Source of the DNA: a virus
DNA: 64,000 bases
Virus record (IMG/VR): IMGVR_UViG_3300022752_005671
Span: 1-64,000 of that record
Strand: one strand, 5' to 3'
Positions 35,048-44,197 of this stretch are shown here, piece after piece (the first letter of the stretch is position 1; each line of letters opens with the position of its first letter). A model generated the notes under the pieces. That model was not told the DNA's origin. It did no database searches and was given only the letters and a program-made list of their open reading frames with translations. A program made the position numbers and the translations under genes.

Positions 35048-35512
35048 TTATGTGACGTACATTGATATTTCAAGAGCTTTTTCTCTTATTGCCGCAGATG
35101 GAACGTCATAAGTTATTTTTATTTTTACAATACCTACTTCTTCATTTTCTTGTCTATCAATAGAAGATGAAAAATTTTTCAAACTTACGAAAGGCATCCA
35201 TTTTGAAACAGAATTTCTTATTCTTGCAATCGCTTCTTCATCAAATGAGTCAATGTTCGTAAATTCAGAAGTTAATTCCTTTAGATTTGCTCCAAATTCA
35301 TAAAATCCTAATCTATCACCCCAGTTTGTTAGAAGTAAATTTTTTAAATTATCTTGAATTTGATCGCCTAGATCATAATGCATCGCAAAGATGTTTTTAT
35401 CATCTAATCTTAAAGGAGTTTTAATTCCAATAGGCAGTTGAAATGGAGGTATAAGCTCTTCTTGAATAGTAGAAGCAGTTTTTCCTACACTTTTAAACTT
35501 ATAAACAGACAT
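35048..35512 (-). CDS. baseplate wedge protein, gp25-like
   Basis: 154 residues, gp25/gpW-lysozyme-like family size. QIQDNLKNLLLTNWGDRLGF (about 52-71) followed by YEFGANLKEL is the family hallmark ('v..nl..lL.T..GeR.....fG..l..llfe'). VGIVKIKITYDVPS is the C-terminal strand. T4 gp25 joins the wedge to the sheath. A CATGAA/TTCATG hairpin (35533-35550) lies about 20 bases upstream of the start. Next to gp6, as in other contractile systems. Confidence 0.88.
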   Translation of the reverse strand: MSVYKFKSVGKTASTIQEELIPPFQLPIGIKTPLRLDDKNIFAMHYDLGDQIQDNLKNLLLTNWGDRLGFYEFGANLKELTSEFTNIDSFDEEAIARIRNSVSKWMPFVSLKNFSSSIDRQENEEVGIVKIKITYDVPSAAIREKALEISMYVT

Positions 35513-35583
35513 GGTATCATCGGTAAATATAACATGAATGTTTCTTCATGACCGTAAATTAATATGTATGAATTTTTTGTTGG

Positions 35584-38583
35584 TCAGCTTCCGTTGGCGG
35601 GCGCAGGACTTTTCGGTGTAGCATATTTGCCTGTACCAGTTGCTTTTTCGTATGCGTCTTGTTCCTTAGGGGTGCGCTTTATTTTTCCATCATTAAAAAC
35701 TTTAAAAGCAAAGTTTTTTCTTATTGAAGGAATGTTTAAATAAACTCTAAATACATCGTTTACTATCGTTTCATCGATATACTTTTTAAGCAAATCAGAA
35801 AAAGGACTTTTGTTTTCTGCATAATTACAAAAGTTGTTCGTTTTAAAAATCCCTATAATTCTTCTTGATCCTGGATGCAGCCCTACACTCGTTCCAGACT
35901 TAATCGTTTGTATATTTTTTTCTGGTTTTGTTCTTGATAATACCGTACAACCCAAAAAGAATCCTACACCATATTCGTTATTTAAAAATGTATCGCTTGC
36001 TTTATAAAACTTCATGTCGTCGTCGTTATGAGATATTGTTCCAGCATAACCTAGATCATTGTTTGACTTTACTATCGCTGTAGGAGAGGGAGTTTCAATG
36101 TCTCCTTGTATTCTAAATTTACCTTTTTCTACGTCCCAACCAATTAGTTTTTCTCCGGTGTCAAATGCGTTTATTATAGCATTCTTTGTACCTTCGTCAA
36201 TTTTACCGTTAAATTTAAAGTTCTTTGCATCGCCACGCGGAGGGTTTTCTGCTGCGGCAGTAAGAAGCGCGACGAGCTGGTCCCTATTCTGAATAACATA
36301 CTTTTGCGGTACCATTTCCATGTTATGATCATCTAAAGAGCCGCCTTCAACCCCACGTATAGGATTTTCTAATTTAAATGAGTTAGGTTTTTTATTTTCG
36401 CTAACTTTAAATCCTGCAGGTCGTTTTGACTCTACCAATAAAATGTGTTCACCTCCTGGTTCCCAATCTATTATTTTCGCCGTCTTTTTTTCTTTAACTT
36501 TAATCACTAAAATTGCATCTCCTTGATCAAGAGCAGGAAATAAGTTTTCAGGATCTTTGAGCATTCTCCCGATGTCGAAACCAAAAAAAAAGGCTCGTTC
36601 TTCTTCAGGCTTTAAATACGGTGACAAAAATGTCAAATTTTCCGATGGCATCATTTTTTTTTGCTTACGATCAATTTGAAGAGACCAATCACCTGAAAAT
36701 TGTGTAGTGGCTTCTCCGAATGCATTCTTTTTTTCTTTTTGTTGGGCTGAATTTGCTTGTGTAATTGCTTCATTTATAATTCTATCGTAAATTTGTTTGT
36801 AACGAGTGTTATCGCCGATAAATCCAGCGTTGGTTCCATCACCAAATAATTTTTTTCTAAGATCTCCAACAGTATGCGAAGTTGAACCACCCGGCGGAGA
36901 GGGGAGATTAGGCAATATAATGCCTAAAAGAGTTTCATCTGGTCGTGGGGTCGGCGGGGTCCATTCGCCTTGTTCATTTTTTGTAATTTCAAAAAGATCA
37001 TTTAAAATTGCTCTTTTCCCATCAGGGGGATTTGCTAGATCATATTGATCCCACTTTTCAGACACCCATCTATAATTTCGAATGAATCCTATGTTTTGAA
37101 TCATTTGAATTGCCTGTCCTAGAGGATAAAAATCAAGAAAAAAGTCATTATACGCACCGGCGGCGGCGTAGCATGATCTAACAAGCATTCCACAAGAAGA
37201 TAGTTTTCCTGCAGTTAGTGGATTAGAAACTACTTCAAAAAATCCGGGTGGATAATCTATTGGAGTAGCTTTTAATTTTTCTTCTATTCCTGTTGCTACA
37301 AGCTCTTGATCAGCTTGTTCATTAAAATTTAACGGTTCACCCTGTTCAACTAATCTACCATAAACGTTTAAAGTTTCTGGACGATATCCTGCTAACAAAG
37401 ATTCTTTATAAAATAGACCTTCAAGATATCTTGTTCGGGTGTTACTATTTCCATATGAGCTTCCTTGAGGTCCTGCCGCCAATGATGATCCTCGTTGATA
37501 TGCTTTTTCACCAGGGGTTAACACCTTCGGTTTTGTAACTTTTTTTCTTTTTGGCGCTAGATATTTAAATTCTTGCCTAGGGCTGCTGGTTACTTGCGTT
37601 ATACCGACAGTTGCGCATCCAGGGGCGGAGCCCATTGTACTAGCATATGCTGCAACAAGTTTCATTTCTGCAATTTTTATAGACAACACTGCTTGAGCAG
37701 CTTTTTCTAGATAAGATGTCTCTTTAGGCTTTGGACCAAGCATCCCAGAATCTTTAACTATTTTTGCAACTTCTCCAATCATTTCCCCAGGATTTGAAAT
37801 TTTTGAAAGAAAACTAGGTATTTTTGACACGACGTCAGCCAAAGCTTTTGGTAAATTTTGAACAGCAGAAAATTCTTTTTCTGATAAAGCGGAAAGTTTA
37901 ACTTCAGGAGGCTTCGGAAGGTTTGCAATAGCTTGTTCAGGAGATAAAGAAAAATTAAATTGTGCACTTTGTGATGGGTCTGGAGATGGTAAAGAGAACC
38001 CTGGCGGGGGAGGAGGAGGAGTTATGACCGGAGGAGCAGGAGATGGTGGAGAAGGAGGAGAAACTAATTTTGATAATTCTGTAACAATCGTTACAGGTCC
38101 AGCTGGAGAAAGAAATTTAGCTTTAGTGTTATCATCTCCTGACTCGACCAAATCTCCAATCAGTTTTAAAGGAAGCGCACCTGTGAAATATGAAGCGAAT
38201 CCATCAGGGAAAGTTGGAGATTCTATTTCTGCTTTAAAACCTGCGCCGGCAACTGCTATTGGGTCAGCTAACATCGGCAATAAGCTAAAGTTTGGTTTAA
38301 CGTTTAAGTCTCTAGCTAACTTTTCATATCTTCCTATCCAGTTTTTGTGAAAAGCTGCAAATTTTTGTTTGTCTCTTAAATATGATGGATTGTTCTTAAC
38401 GTTTTTAAATGTTGGATCTGGTTCCAATTTTTCTGGAAATGGTACTTTGGGTTTATCGTCTTCTGGTATGTTTTCAGTTCCGTATTCTAAAACAACCAAA
38501 ACCATGTGAATGAAATTGTTTTTTGCTTGTTCAGTGAGATTCCCATTTGCATCTAAAATTCCTACATCTTGTTGCGCAGACAT
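35584..38583 (-). CDS. large tail protein with NlpC/P60-like peptidase segment
   Basis: 999 residues. The N-terminal about 160 residues are followed by a Pro-rich linker (about 175-200, PPSPPSPAPP and a six-Pro run). SSCGMLVRSCYAAAG (about 462-476) resembles the NlpC/P60 nucleophile block ('dCSglv.y.y...G'). QGDAILVIKV (about 690) and GGEHILLVES (about 709-718) resemble its 'GD...f' and His strands. This makes a cell-wall peptidase in the tail tip plausible. Located between gp25-like and spike-like genes, where tail lysins are often found. The catalytic assignment needs structural confirmation. Confidence 0.6.
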   Translation of the reverse strand: MSAQQDVGILDANGNLTEQAKNNFIHMVLVVLEYGTENIPEDDKPKVPFPEKLEPDPTFKNVKNNPSYLRDKQKFAAFHKNWIGRYEKLARDLNVKPNFSLLPMLADPIAVAGAGFKAEIESPTFPDGFASYFTGALPLKLIGDLVESGDDNTKAKFLSPAGPVTIVTELSKLVSPPSPPSPAPPVITPPPPPPGFSLPSPDPSQSAQFNFSLSPEQAIANLPKPPEVKLSALSEKEFSAVQNLPKALADVVSKIPSFLSKISNPGEMIGEVAKIVKDSGMLGPKPKETSYLEKAAQAVLSIKIAEMKLVAAYASTMGSAPGCATVGITQVTSSPRQEFKYLAPKRKKVTKPKVLTPGEKAYQRGSSLAAGPQGSSYGNSNTRTRYLEGLFYKESLLAGYRPETLNVYGRLVEQGEPLNFNEQADQELVATGIEEKLKATPIDYPPGFFEVVSNPLTAGKLSSCGMLVRSCYAAAGAYNDFFLDFYPLGQAIQMIQNIGFIRNYRWVSEKWDQYDLANPPDGKRAILNDLFEITKNEQGEWTPPTPRPDETLLGIILPNLPSPPGGSTSHTVGDLRKKLFGDGTNAGFIGDNTRYKQIYDRIINEAITQANSAQQKEKKNAFGEATTQFSGDWSLQIDRKQKKMMPSENLTFLSPYLKPEEERAFFFGFDIGRMLKDPENLFPALDQGDAILVIKVKEKKTAKIIDWEPGGEHILLVESKRPAGFKVSENKKPNSFKLENPIRGVEGGSLDDHNMEMVPQKYVIQNRDQLVALLTAAAENPPRGDAKNFKFNGKIDEGTKNAIINAFDTGEKLIGWDVEKGKFRIQGDIETPSPTAIVKSNNDLGYAGTISHNDDDMKFYKASDTFLNNEYGVGFFLGCTVLSRTKPEKNIQTIKSGTSVGLHPGSRRIIGIFKTNNFCNYAENKSPFSDLLKKYIDETIVNDVFRVYLNIPSIRKNFAFKVFNDGKIKRTPKEQDAYEKATGTGKYATPKSPAPANGS

Positions 38584-38590
38584 TCGTCAC

Positions 38591-40267
38591 CTATTTAATT
38601 AAAACCTTGTTAGCGTAAGTTCCTAAATCTAAAGTTTTATCTTGAGGAAGAGCTGGTATATTTCCTGTAGGCGAAGGATTTGATGATCCTGCCATTTGTC
38701 CTCCGTCAGTTGTTAATAAAGGACTTCCAGCAACTCCTCCATTTGAAGTAACGACGGGTTGTGTCGTACAAACTATTCCTCTATTAGCATCTTCTCCGCC
38801 TAATTTTATGTACCCCATATCGGAAGGTTGAAACACTATGTCTCCATTAGATTTAATCGTTATGGATGCCCACTTTTTTGAATCTCGATTTTCAGTTTTG
38901 ATTTTATTGTCGCTTATAAGTTGATCAAAGTTTTCGATATCATCAATTTCATATTCGCCTGTTTGATATGTTACGCTTTCATCTTGATACCCAGTTACTA
39001 ATATTTGAACGTCTGATCTAGCAAAAATTCTAACTTTATCTGATTTGATTATGATTCCAGCATCTCCTTCGGGAGAGTCTTTTATTGCAGGTCGTCTAGA
39101 CTCATTTGATCCTGTTAGTTCAAGCGAAGAATCAATCAACGTGTTTTGGGAAACATAAATTCTGCTTCTGTCATTTATAAAATCAGGATTTCCCTCATCA
39201 GGAAATTCATTATAAGATTTTTTATCTTTTGCTAATTCTTCATTTTGAAGATGATTGATAACTTTTTTTCCACCAGTCTGTGGTCTTTGTCCTCTACCTG
39301 CGACTATGTCTATTGAACCAGCATTTTTCTTTTTTATTTGAGGATTAGAAGGGTTGTTTTTAACTTGAGAAAAGCTTATAGTTTCTGAAATTTCTCCACC
39401 TGCTATTTCTAAAACTTCATTTATAGTTTCATATTCAGCGATATTTCCAGTTCTATCTCTTCCTAAAACGATTAGAGCGTTATTACTTCCTTCTAGGGCT
39501 ATATCTCCAGGTCTTTTTTTAAATCTTGGAACAGATTCATATACTGAAATTCTTCCTGCATCAGATTCTTTAATAATAGTAGAGTATTGATCTTCTCCTC
39601 CTTGTATGTAATAAGTTTGAGGGAAAATGAAAGATACTTCTTCCTCACCAGGCTCTTTATCAAGATCTGAAACTTCAGTAAAAATTCCATTTTTAAAATG
39701 GTATCTAGGTTTTTTTATCTTTCCTTGATGCTTTGTACCGGCGTCGACATTTTCTTCCGTCGCCAAAAACGTTTTTTCAAATTCTCTCGGCGAATGGACA
39801 TGATTTACATCATCGATATGTCCTGGTCCAACGATTGAACACACCCAATATCCTAGATTTTGTCTTTGTGTTAAAGATTCAAACATTACCCATACGTGCT
39901 CTCCTGATTTACAGGGCATAGACAATGAAGAAGGAAACATGGGAAATAAAAACATCAAATTGATGTTTGCATCTGTTTCATTTCCTTGTCTTGAGCTGTA
40001 TATGGGTCTAGCTAATATTGAATTTCTTGGTAATGTCGTTTTTATAGCGTGCTGTACATTTAAAATTTTTCCGTGAATTGTTTGTAACTGGGCAATTTTG
40101 TTTTCGTCTATAATTGATGGATCAAATATTGTTTCTAAAACAACCCATCTTTGGAAAACAGGAGGTAGATTTAAATTATTCTTTTTTAAAGAATTGTAGA
40201 TAGAATCTAAGTAGTTATCTCTATTAAAGTATCCTTCTGCAATTCTTGTAGATTCTGAAGTTGTCAT
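38591..40267 (-). CDS. baseplate hub/spike protein with OB-fold-like segment
   Basis: 558 residues. INLMFLFPMFPSSLSMPCKS then GEHVWVMFE (about 100-132), followed by YWVCSIVGPGH, matches the OB-fold-like region of gp5/gpV-type spike proteins ('v.lP.fs....pl..GE.Vwv.fe'). Residues 370-480 (RIYVSQNTLIDSSLEL.., IIIKSDKVRIFARSDVQILV, SITIKSNGDIVFQPS) look like a beta-helix shaft. The tail ends with a Pro/Gly-rich linker and DLGTYANKVLIK. It precedes the NlpC-containing gene by 7 bases in the same operon. Confidence 0.65.
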   Translation of the reverse strand: MTTSESTRIAEGYFNRDNYLDSIYNSLKKNNLNLPPVFQRWVVLETIFDPSIIDENKIAQLQTIHGKILNVQHAIKTTLPRNSILARPIYSSRQGNETDANINLMFLFPMFPSSLSMPCKSGEHVWVMFESLTQRQNLGYWVCSIVGPGHIDDVNHVHSPREFEKTFLATEENVDAGTKHQGKIKKPRYHFKNGIFTEVSDLDKEPGEEEVSFIFPQTYYIQGGEDQYSTIIKESDAGRISVYESVPRFKKRPGDIALEGSNNALIVLGRDRTGNIAEYETINEVLEIAGGEISETISFSQVKNNPSNPQIKKKNAGSIDIVAGRGQRPQTGGKKVINHLQNEELAKDKKSYNEFPDEGNPDFINDRSRIYVSQNTLIDSSLELTGSNESRRPAIKDSPEGDAGIIIKSDKVRIFARSDVQILVTGYQDESVTYQTGEYEIDDIENFDQLISDNKIKTENRDSKKWASITIKSNGDIVFQPSDMGYIKLGGEDANRGIVCTTQPVVTSNGGVAGSPLLTTDGGQMAGSSNPSPTGNIPALPQDKTLDLGTYANKVLIK

Positions 40268-40268
40268 G

Positions 40269-40652
40269 TTAATTCTTGATCTTGTCGAATAAATCCTCTG
40301 GATTTATTGATTCAGCAGCTATTTCTGCTCTAGCAACTAACTCTGCAAGTTTGATCAATTGATCGTTCGCTTTACTCATTCTTTCGATATAAGATGAAAT
40401 TGCTCTACCATGAACAGCATGTTCTGTGCTCTTATCTTGAACTATCATTACTAATTTTGTGAACATTATGTAAGCATTTTGACGATCACAAATTGCATTT
40501 TCATAAATTTCTTTCCATAATTGTTTCTTTTTATCGTTGATAGATTCAATTTGATTTAAAAGACCGCTAAAGTCCTTTATTCTTTCCTTTATGCTTCTAT
40601 CAGATACTTCAACAAGTTCTAGTTGCGCGATGTCTGAATCTGTGTCTGACAT
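40269..40652 (-). CDS. hypothetical helical protein
   Basis: 127 residues, almost all predicted helix (LLNQIESINDKKKQLWKEIYENA.., YIERMSKANDQLIKLAELVARAE). An unrecognised small protein between the late sigma and the spike genes, ending one base before the spike gene start. Often such genes are baseplate chaperones or sigma accessory factors. No direct evidence for either. Confidence 0.55.
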   Translation of the reverse strand: MSDTDSDIAQLELVEVSDRSIKERIKDFSGLLNQIESINDKKKQLWKEIYENAICDRQNAYIMFTKLVMIVQDKSTEHAVHGRAISSYIERMSKANDQLIKLAELVARAEIAAESINPEDLFDKIKN

Positions 40653-40688
40653 GTTATTAGTTCCTCACACTTTATCTTTAAAAATTAT

Positions 40689-41438
40689 TTAATAACTAGA
40701 ATTTTGTTCCACTTTCAACTTATTATAATGTTTTTTAACAGCCTGCATGGATGTAGTTAATTGTTTTGGACTTAATCCTGATAGTTCTCTTATGTAGAGA
40801 AGAATTGCGCTTTTATTTAGAATGTCAATGTCATTAATATTTTCAAAAATTGTTATGACGGAATTGATGCATAAAAGTTCATTTTCAACTTTAACTCTAG
40901 AACGTATTTCGTACATCATCTTCAATATTCCAGCAACATTCTCTGCGTTTTCTAGAAAAAAATCTTGAGAAGGTACTGTTCTTTTTTCTTCTACAATTTG
41001 AATTTCAGAATTGCTTAATCCTTTTGGATCGTCTATGCTAACGTCTCTACGTCCTCTTTGAACTTTTTGCTTCGTTTTTATTATTAACCAATTCTTAGCT
41101 ACAACGTTGAAATAAGAAAATGCGTTTGTTCCCATGTCAGGATTAAATTTGTGAATTGTTTCGAACAAGAAATTAACACAATCATTTTTCAAATCTTCAT
41201 AAGTGTCATGAAGTCCGCTAAACTTATGGATATTGATTAAGTTTTCAACTAACTTTTCAAATGCTGGCAATATCTTACCAACATAAAGTTTTTCTCTAAC
41301 TTTGCGATCCAAAGATTTTTGAAACTCTACAATTGCATCTTGAGTTTCATTGGTAAAATAAAATTTAGGATTTTGCGGATCTGATTTTATTTCTTCATTT
41401 TTAGCTTTTCTTCTTGTTCTTTTTACTTTTTCTGTCAC
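40689..41438 (-). CDS. late transcription sigma factor, T4 gp55-like
   Basis: 249 residues. YEDLKNDCVNFLFETIHKFNPD (about 81-102) then TNAFSYFNVVAKNWLIIKTKQK (about 106-127) is the divergent sigma region 2 of gp55-type late sigma factors ('l.....kFnp.kg.nafaYf....k...i'). An Arg-rich RGRRDVSIDD follows. The C-terminal part (LLYIRELSGLSPKQLTTSMQAV) has an HTH-like pattern. The N-terminus is basic (KRTRRKAKN). In T4, gp55 reads TATAAATA late promoters with sliding-clamp help; a TATAAATA is present at 18867-18874. It sits at the head of the tail gene block. Confidence 0.75.
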   Translation of the reverse strand: MTEKVKRTRRKAKNEEIKSDPQNPKFYFTNETQDAIVEFQKSLDRKVREKLYVGKILPAFEKLVENLINIHKFSGLHDTYEDLKNDCVNFLFETIHKFNPDMGTNAFSYFNVVAKNWLIIKTKQKVQRGRRDVSIDDPKGLSNSEIQIVEEKRTVPSQDFFLENAENVAGILKMMYEIRSRVKVENELLCINSVITIFENINDIDILNKSAILLYIRELSGLSPKQLTTSMQAVKKHYNKLKVEQNSSY

Positions 41439-41443
41439 AACTG

Positions 41444-41746
41444 TTATTTCCTATCTTTTTCTTCTTGTTTTCCAAATGGAATTACAATTTTATTTGCAAT
41501 TAATAGCATAGCTTCTCTAGCATTTTTTACATCTTTTATCATCATTGTAACTACAGGATCATCAAATAAAACTGGTGATTTTAAATGTTTTGATACATCT
41601 TGATAAGATTCATCAATCATATCTAAAGACTCTTCGACTTGAGCTCCAATTTCATCAATTTTCTCCATTAACTTTAATGATTTTTTCGTCATTATAAACA
41701 AAGCGAATAAAGAAATGATGTTCGTTATTGTTAAAATGTATATCAT
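41444..41746 (-). CDS. small membrane protein
   Basis: 100 residues. One N-terminal transmembrane helix (IYILTITNIISLFALFIMT), then a long helix with coiled-coil character (LKLMEKIDEIGAQVEESLDM) and DPVVTMMIKDVKNAREAMLLIANKIV. It overlaps the upstream glycosyltransferase by 4 bases and lies 5 bases before the late sigma gene. Similar membrane-anchored proteins beside gp55-type genes occur in other environmental myoviruses. Function unknown. Confidence 0.6.
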   Translation of the reverse strand: MIYILTITNIISLFALFIMTKKSLKLMEKIDEIGAQVEESLDMIDESYQDVSKHLKSPVLFDDPVVTMMIKDVKNAREAMLLIANKIVIPFGKQEEKDRK

Positions 41747-42906
41747 GCAGTTAGATATCTAGAGAGTTTTTCATCATATATTTTTGAAATTTCCGAATGT
41801 CTAAATTGCTCAATTATCTTTTTTGATCCTTCTTGAGCCCATTCTTTTGGAGCAGTAGACGCGCTTCTAAACTTTAATATTTTTTTCTTGAAATCTGATT
41901 CAATTACTTCTGCCCATTTTGAGTTTTTCATAAAAATCTTATCATCTACTCTACTGGGATGAATTTCTTTTAATTCATAATCGACGCCGATGAACTTTGT
42001 ATGCTTCATAAACTCAAGATGACCAGACCAATTAGTCGCGACGACTGGTAAAGCTGATGCAGCGGCTTCTAATATCGGTAATCCGTAACCTTCTCCTCGG
42101 GTCAAAGAAACCAAAGCTTTTATTTTAGGGTGTCGATATAAAGAAGCGACGTCTTCGTCACTCATATCTCCATGAAGTAAATAAAACTTTGGGAATTGTG
42201 TTTTTCTTACTTCTTTTAAAAGAGTTTGTAGGTTTTTTAAGACGATATTTCTATCAATCTTGGTGTTTCTTCCAGAATTAGTTTTTATAATGATTCCAAC
42301 TTCTTCGTCTTTAGAAAAAGATTCGCACAACCATTTAATCGTAAAAAGTAAATTTTTTCTGTCGTTGTATGGATTGTTTCCCGTTAATTGTCCAAACAAC
42401 AAAAAATTAAACGATGTTTCTACTTCGGGTAAATCAATTTCTTTTTTTGTTGTGATTATTTCTTCGCAAAATGACTCTGGTATCACATAAGCTGGTACGT
42501 CTAAGCTAGCAGCATTTTGTAAACTTGAAAGAGCGTGTGATGAAGGAACAACGACGCATGACATCTTGTTACAAGCTGAAACCCAAGAAACGTTAGCTAC
42601 ATCTGTTTCTACTGAGGCTGTAATTCCTATGTTTGTTTTGCAAAGGTTCGGATCCCATTCATTTGGAAGTTGCAGTTGAACAGAAACATCTGCCTTATAA
42701 TCAGGACTGACTGTTCGCTCCATGATTTTTGAAATCAATCCTTCATCTTTACTTTTATCTAAAATCCAAGGAGTATCTCCCCATGGCGTTAATAAAAACT
42801 TGACGTCAATATCGTTTCTAGATAAAAGCCATTTTGCAACTTGCCGACTATGAACGCCGTATCCTGATTGAGTTAAAGCTGGTCCTCTGAAAATAACTTT
42901 TTTCAT
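41743..42906 (-). CDS. glycosyltransferase, GT4-type (GT-B fold)
   Basis: 387 residues. Opens KVIFRGPALTQSGYGVHSRQVAKWLL, the usual donor/acceptor N-domain start with a Gly-rich loop. FNFLLFGQLTGNNPYNDRKN begins the second Rossmann domain, and TRGEGYGLPILEAAASALPV (about 271-290) is the E-x7-E sugar-nucleotide motif of family 4. Transfers a sugar from an NDP-sugar. First of the glycan cluster next to the tail genes, overlapping the small membrane gene. Confidence 0.85.
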   Translation of the reverse strand: MKKVIFRGPALTQSGYGVHSRQVAKWLLSRNDIDVKFLLTPWGDTPWILDKSKDEGLISKIMERTVSPDYKADVSVQLQLPNEWDPNLCKTNIGITASVETDVANVSWVSACNKMSCVVVPSSHALSSLQNAASLDVPAYVIPESFCEEIITTKKEIDLPEVETSFNFLLFGQLTGNNPYNDRKNLLFTIKWLCESFSKDEEVGIIIKTNSGRNTKIDRNIVLKNLQTLLKEVRKTQFPKFYLLHGDMSDEDVASLYRHPKIKALVSLTRGEGYGLPILEAAASALPVVATNWSGHLEFMKHTKFIGVDYELKEIHPSRVDDKIFMKNSKWAEVIESDFKKKILKFRSASTAPKEWAQEGSKKIIEQFRHSEISKIYDEKLSRYLTA

Positions 42907-42912
42907 TTTTCC

Positions 42913-44157
42913 TCAAATCTTTGTGATTCCCCAACCTTTGTAGTTGTTCTTCCAATTTTCTGATAGATCAGTTAATGTTCTATCCCATTCTGAAATAACA
43001 TTTTCCAGATTATAGTTTTTTCTTGCGTGTTGAAGAGCTCTTTCTCCAACTTGTTTTCTTTTTTCTGGTCCCCATTCATACATTTTCATAAATGCGTTAG
43101 TTAAAGACTCATGAGTTACATAGTCTTCATAAATGTAAGGGACCATTTGATTTCCTACCAACGAGCTTGCGTCTGGATTTAATCCTATTCCAAATTGCTC
43201 TCCAGTTTCATGATCCTCTACTTGTCTTGTAAGGCCACCAGTTTTTATTGCGATGATCGGTTTTGCACACATCATTGCCTCTAATGTAGAAAGACCAAAC
43301 CCTTCATTACAGCTACGATTGATAACCGTGTCGACGCAGTTATAAAGTTTATTCATGTCTTGAAATTCAATTCTATTTTTTGAAAACACGACTGAGTCTT
43401 TTATGTTTAGCATATCAACGACATGATAAAGATTAGGACCTTCTTGATCCAAAGGCTCTGTGTGCATTATTAAAGTCGCTTTTGAGTGACCATGCTTTTC
43501 TTTTAATTGATCCATGAATTTTTTCCATGAAACTAATATGTCAGAAGGCATTTTTCTTCTAGCATTTCTGGAAACGAACATAGCAGTAAAATGATCTGTT
43601 TTGTTTTGTCCTAATAAAGATGCCTTATATTTTTTTTGTTCGTCTTCAGGTAGGGGATGGTAGACGTCAGTGGGAATTGCGTGAGGAATATAATTTGTTT
43701 TTTCAGGAAACCTCTGCTTTACCATGTCGTACGTTGGCCAATTAATACAGTTGATTAAATCTGTTGATTCATATAGAACTTTGTTAAAGTCTGGCCAAGG
43801 GTAATTGTCCCATAAATGATTATATGCTATGGGACATACTTGATGAATTTCATCCTCCATTTCCCAAGCCCAAATGAAAAACCGTGGATCTGTGAACAGA
43901 AGTAGAACATCAGGATTTTCTGTTGCAAGAACCTGACGTAACATATTTCTATCACCAAACCCATCAGTCGGTTTGATAATAAAGTCTTCATTTACTACAA
44001 CTGTCCTGTAGTCATCATGCCGAACGGCCCCACCGAAACACTTAAACTTCCATTTGCCAGTTGCAATTAATCCGTGAATTAACCATCTAGCTTGAGTTCC
44101 AACTCCAGAACTGGACAGTGGGTGGTCTGAAAGTAATAATATTGTTTTTTTCTGCAT
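42913..44157 (-). CDS. glycosyltransferase, GT4-type
   Basis: 414 residues from ATG 44157 (a TTG at 44175 would add six). KKTILLLSDHPLSSSGVGTQARWLIHGL is a GT-B N-domain start. KTDHFTAMFVSRNARRKMP starts the C-domain, and SCNEGFGLSTLEAMMCAKPI (about 285-304) is the family-4 motif. A C-terminal helix (RALQHARKNYNLENVISEWD) completes the fold. It precedes the 41743 gene by 6 bases; the two may act in turn on one glycan. Confidence 0.85.
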   Translation of the reverse strand: MQKKTILLLSDHPLSSSGVGTQARWLIHGLIATGKWKFKCFGGAVRHDDYRTVVVNEDFIIKPTDGFGDRNMLRQVLATENPDVLLLFTDPRFFIWAWEMEDEIHQVCPIAYNHLWDNYPWPDFNKVLYESTDLINCINWPTYDMVKQRFPEKTNYIPHAIPTDVYHPLPEDEQKKYKASLLGQNKTDHFTAMFVSRNARRKMPSDILVSWKKFMDQLKEKHGHSKATLIMHTEPLDQEGPNLYHVVDMLNIKDSVVFSKNRIEFQDMNKLYNCVDTVINRSCNEGFGLSTLEAMMCAKPIIAIKTGGLTRQVEDHETGEQFGIGLNPDASSLVGNQMVPYIYEDYVTHESLTNAFMKMYEWGPEKRKQVGERALQHARKNYNLENVISEWDRTLTDLSENWKNNYKGWGITKI

Positions 44158-44197
44158 CAGTCGATATATTACCAACTTTTAAGAAATTTGTAATAAA

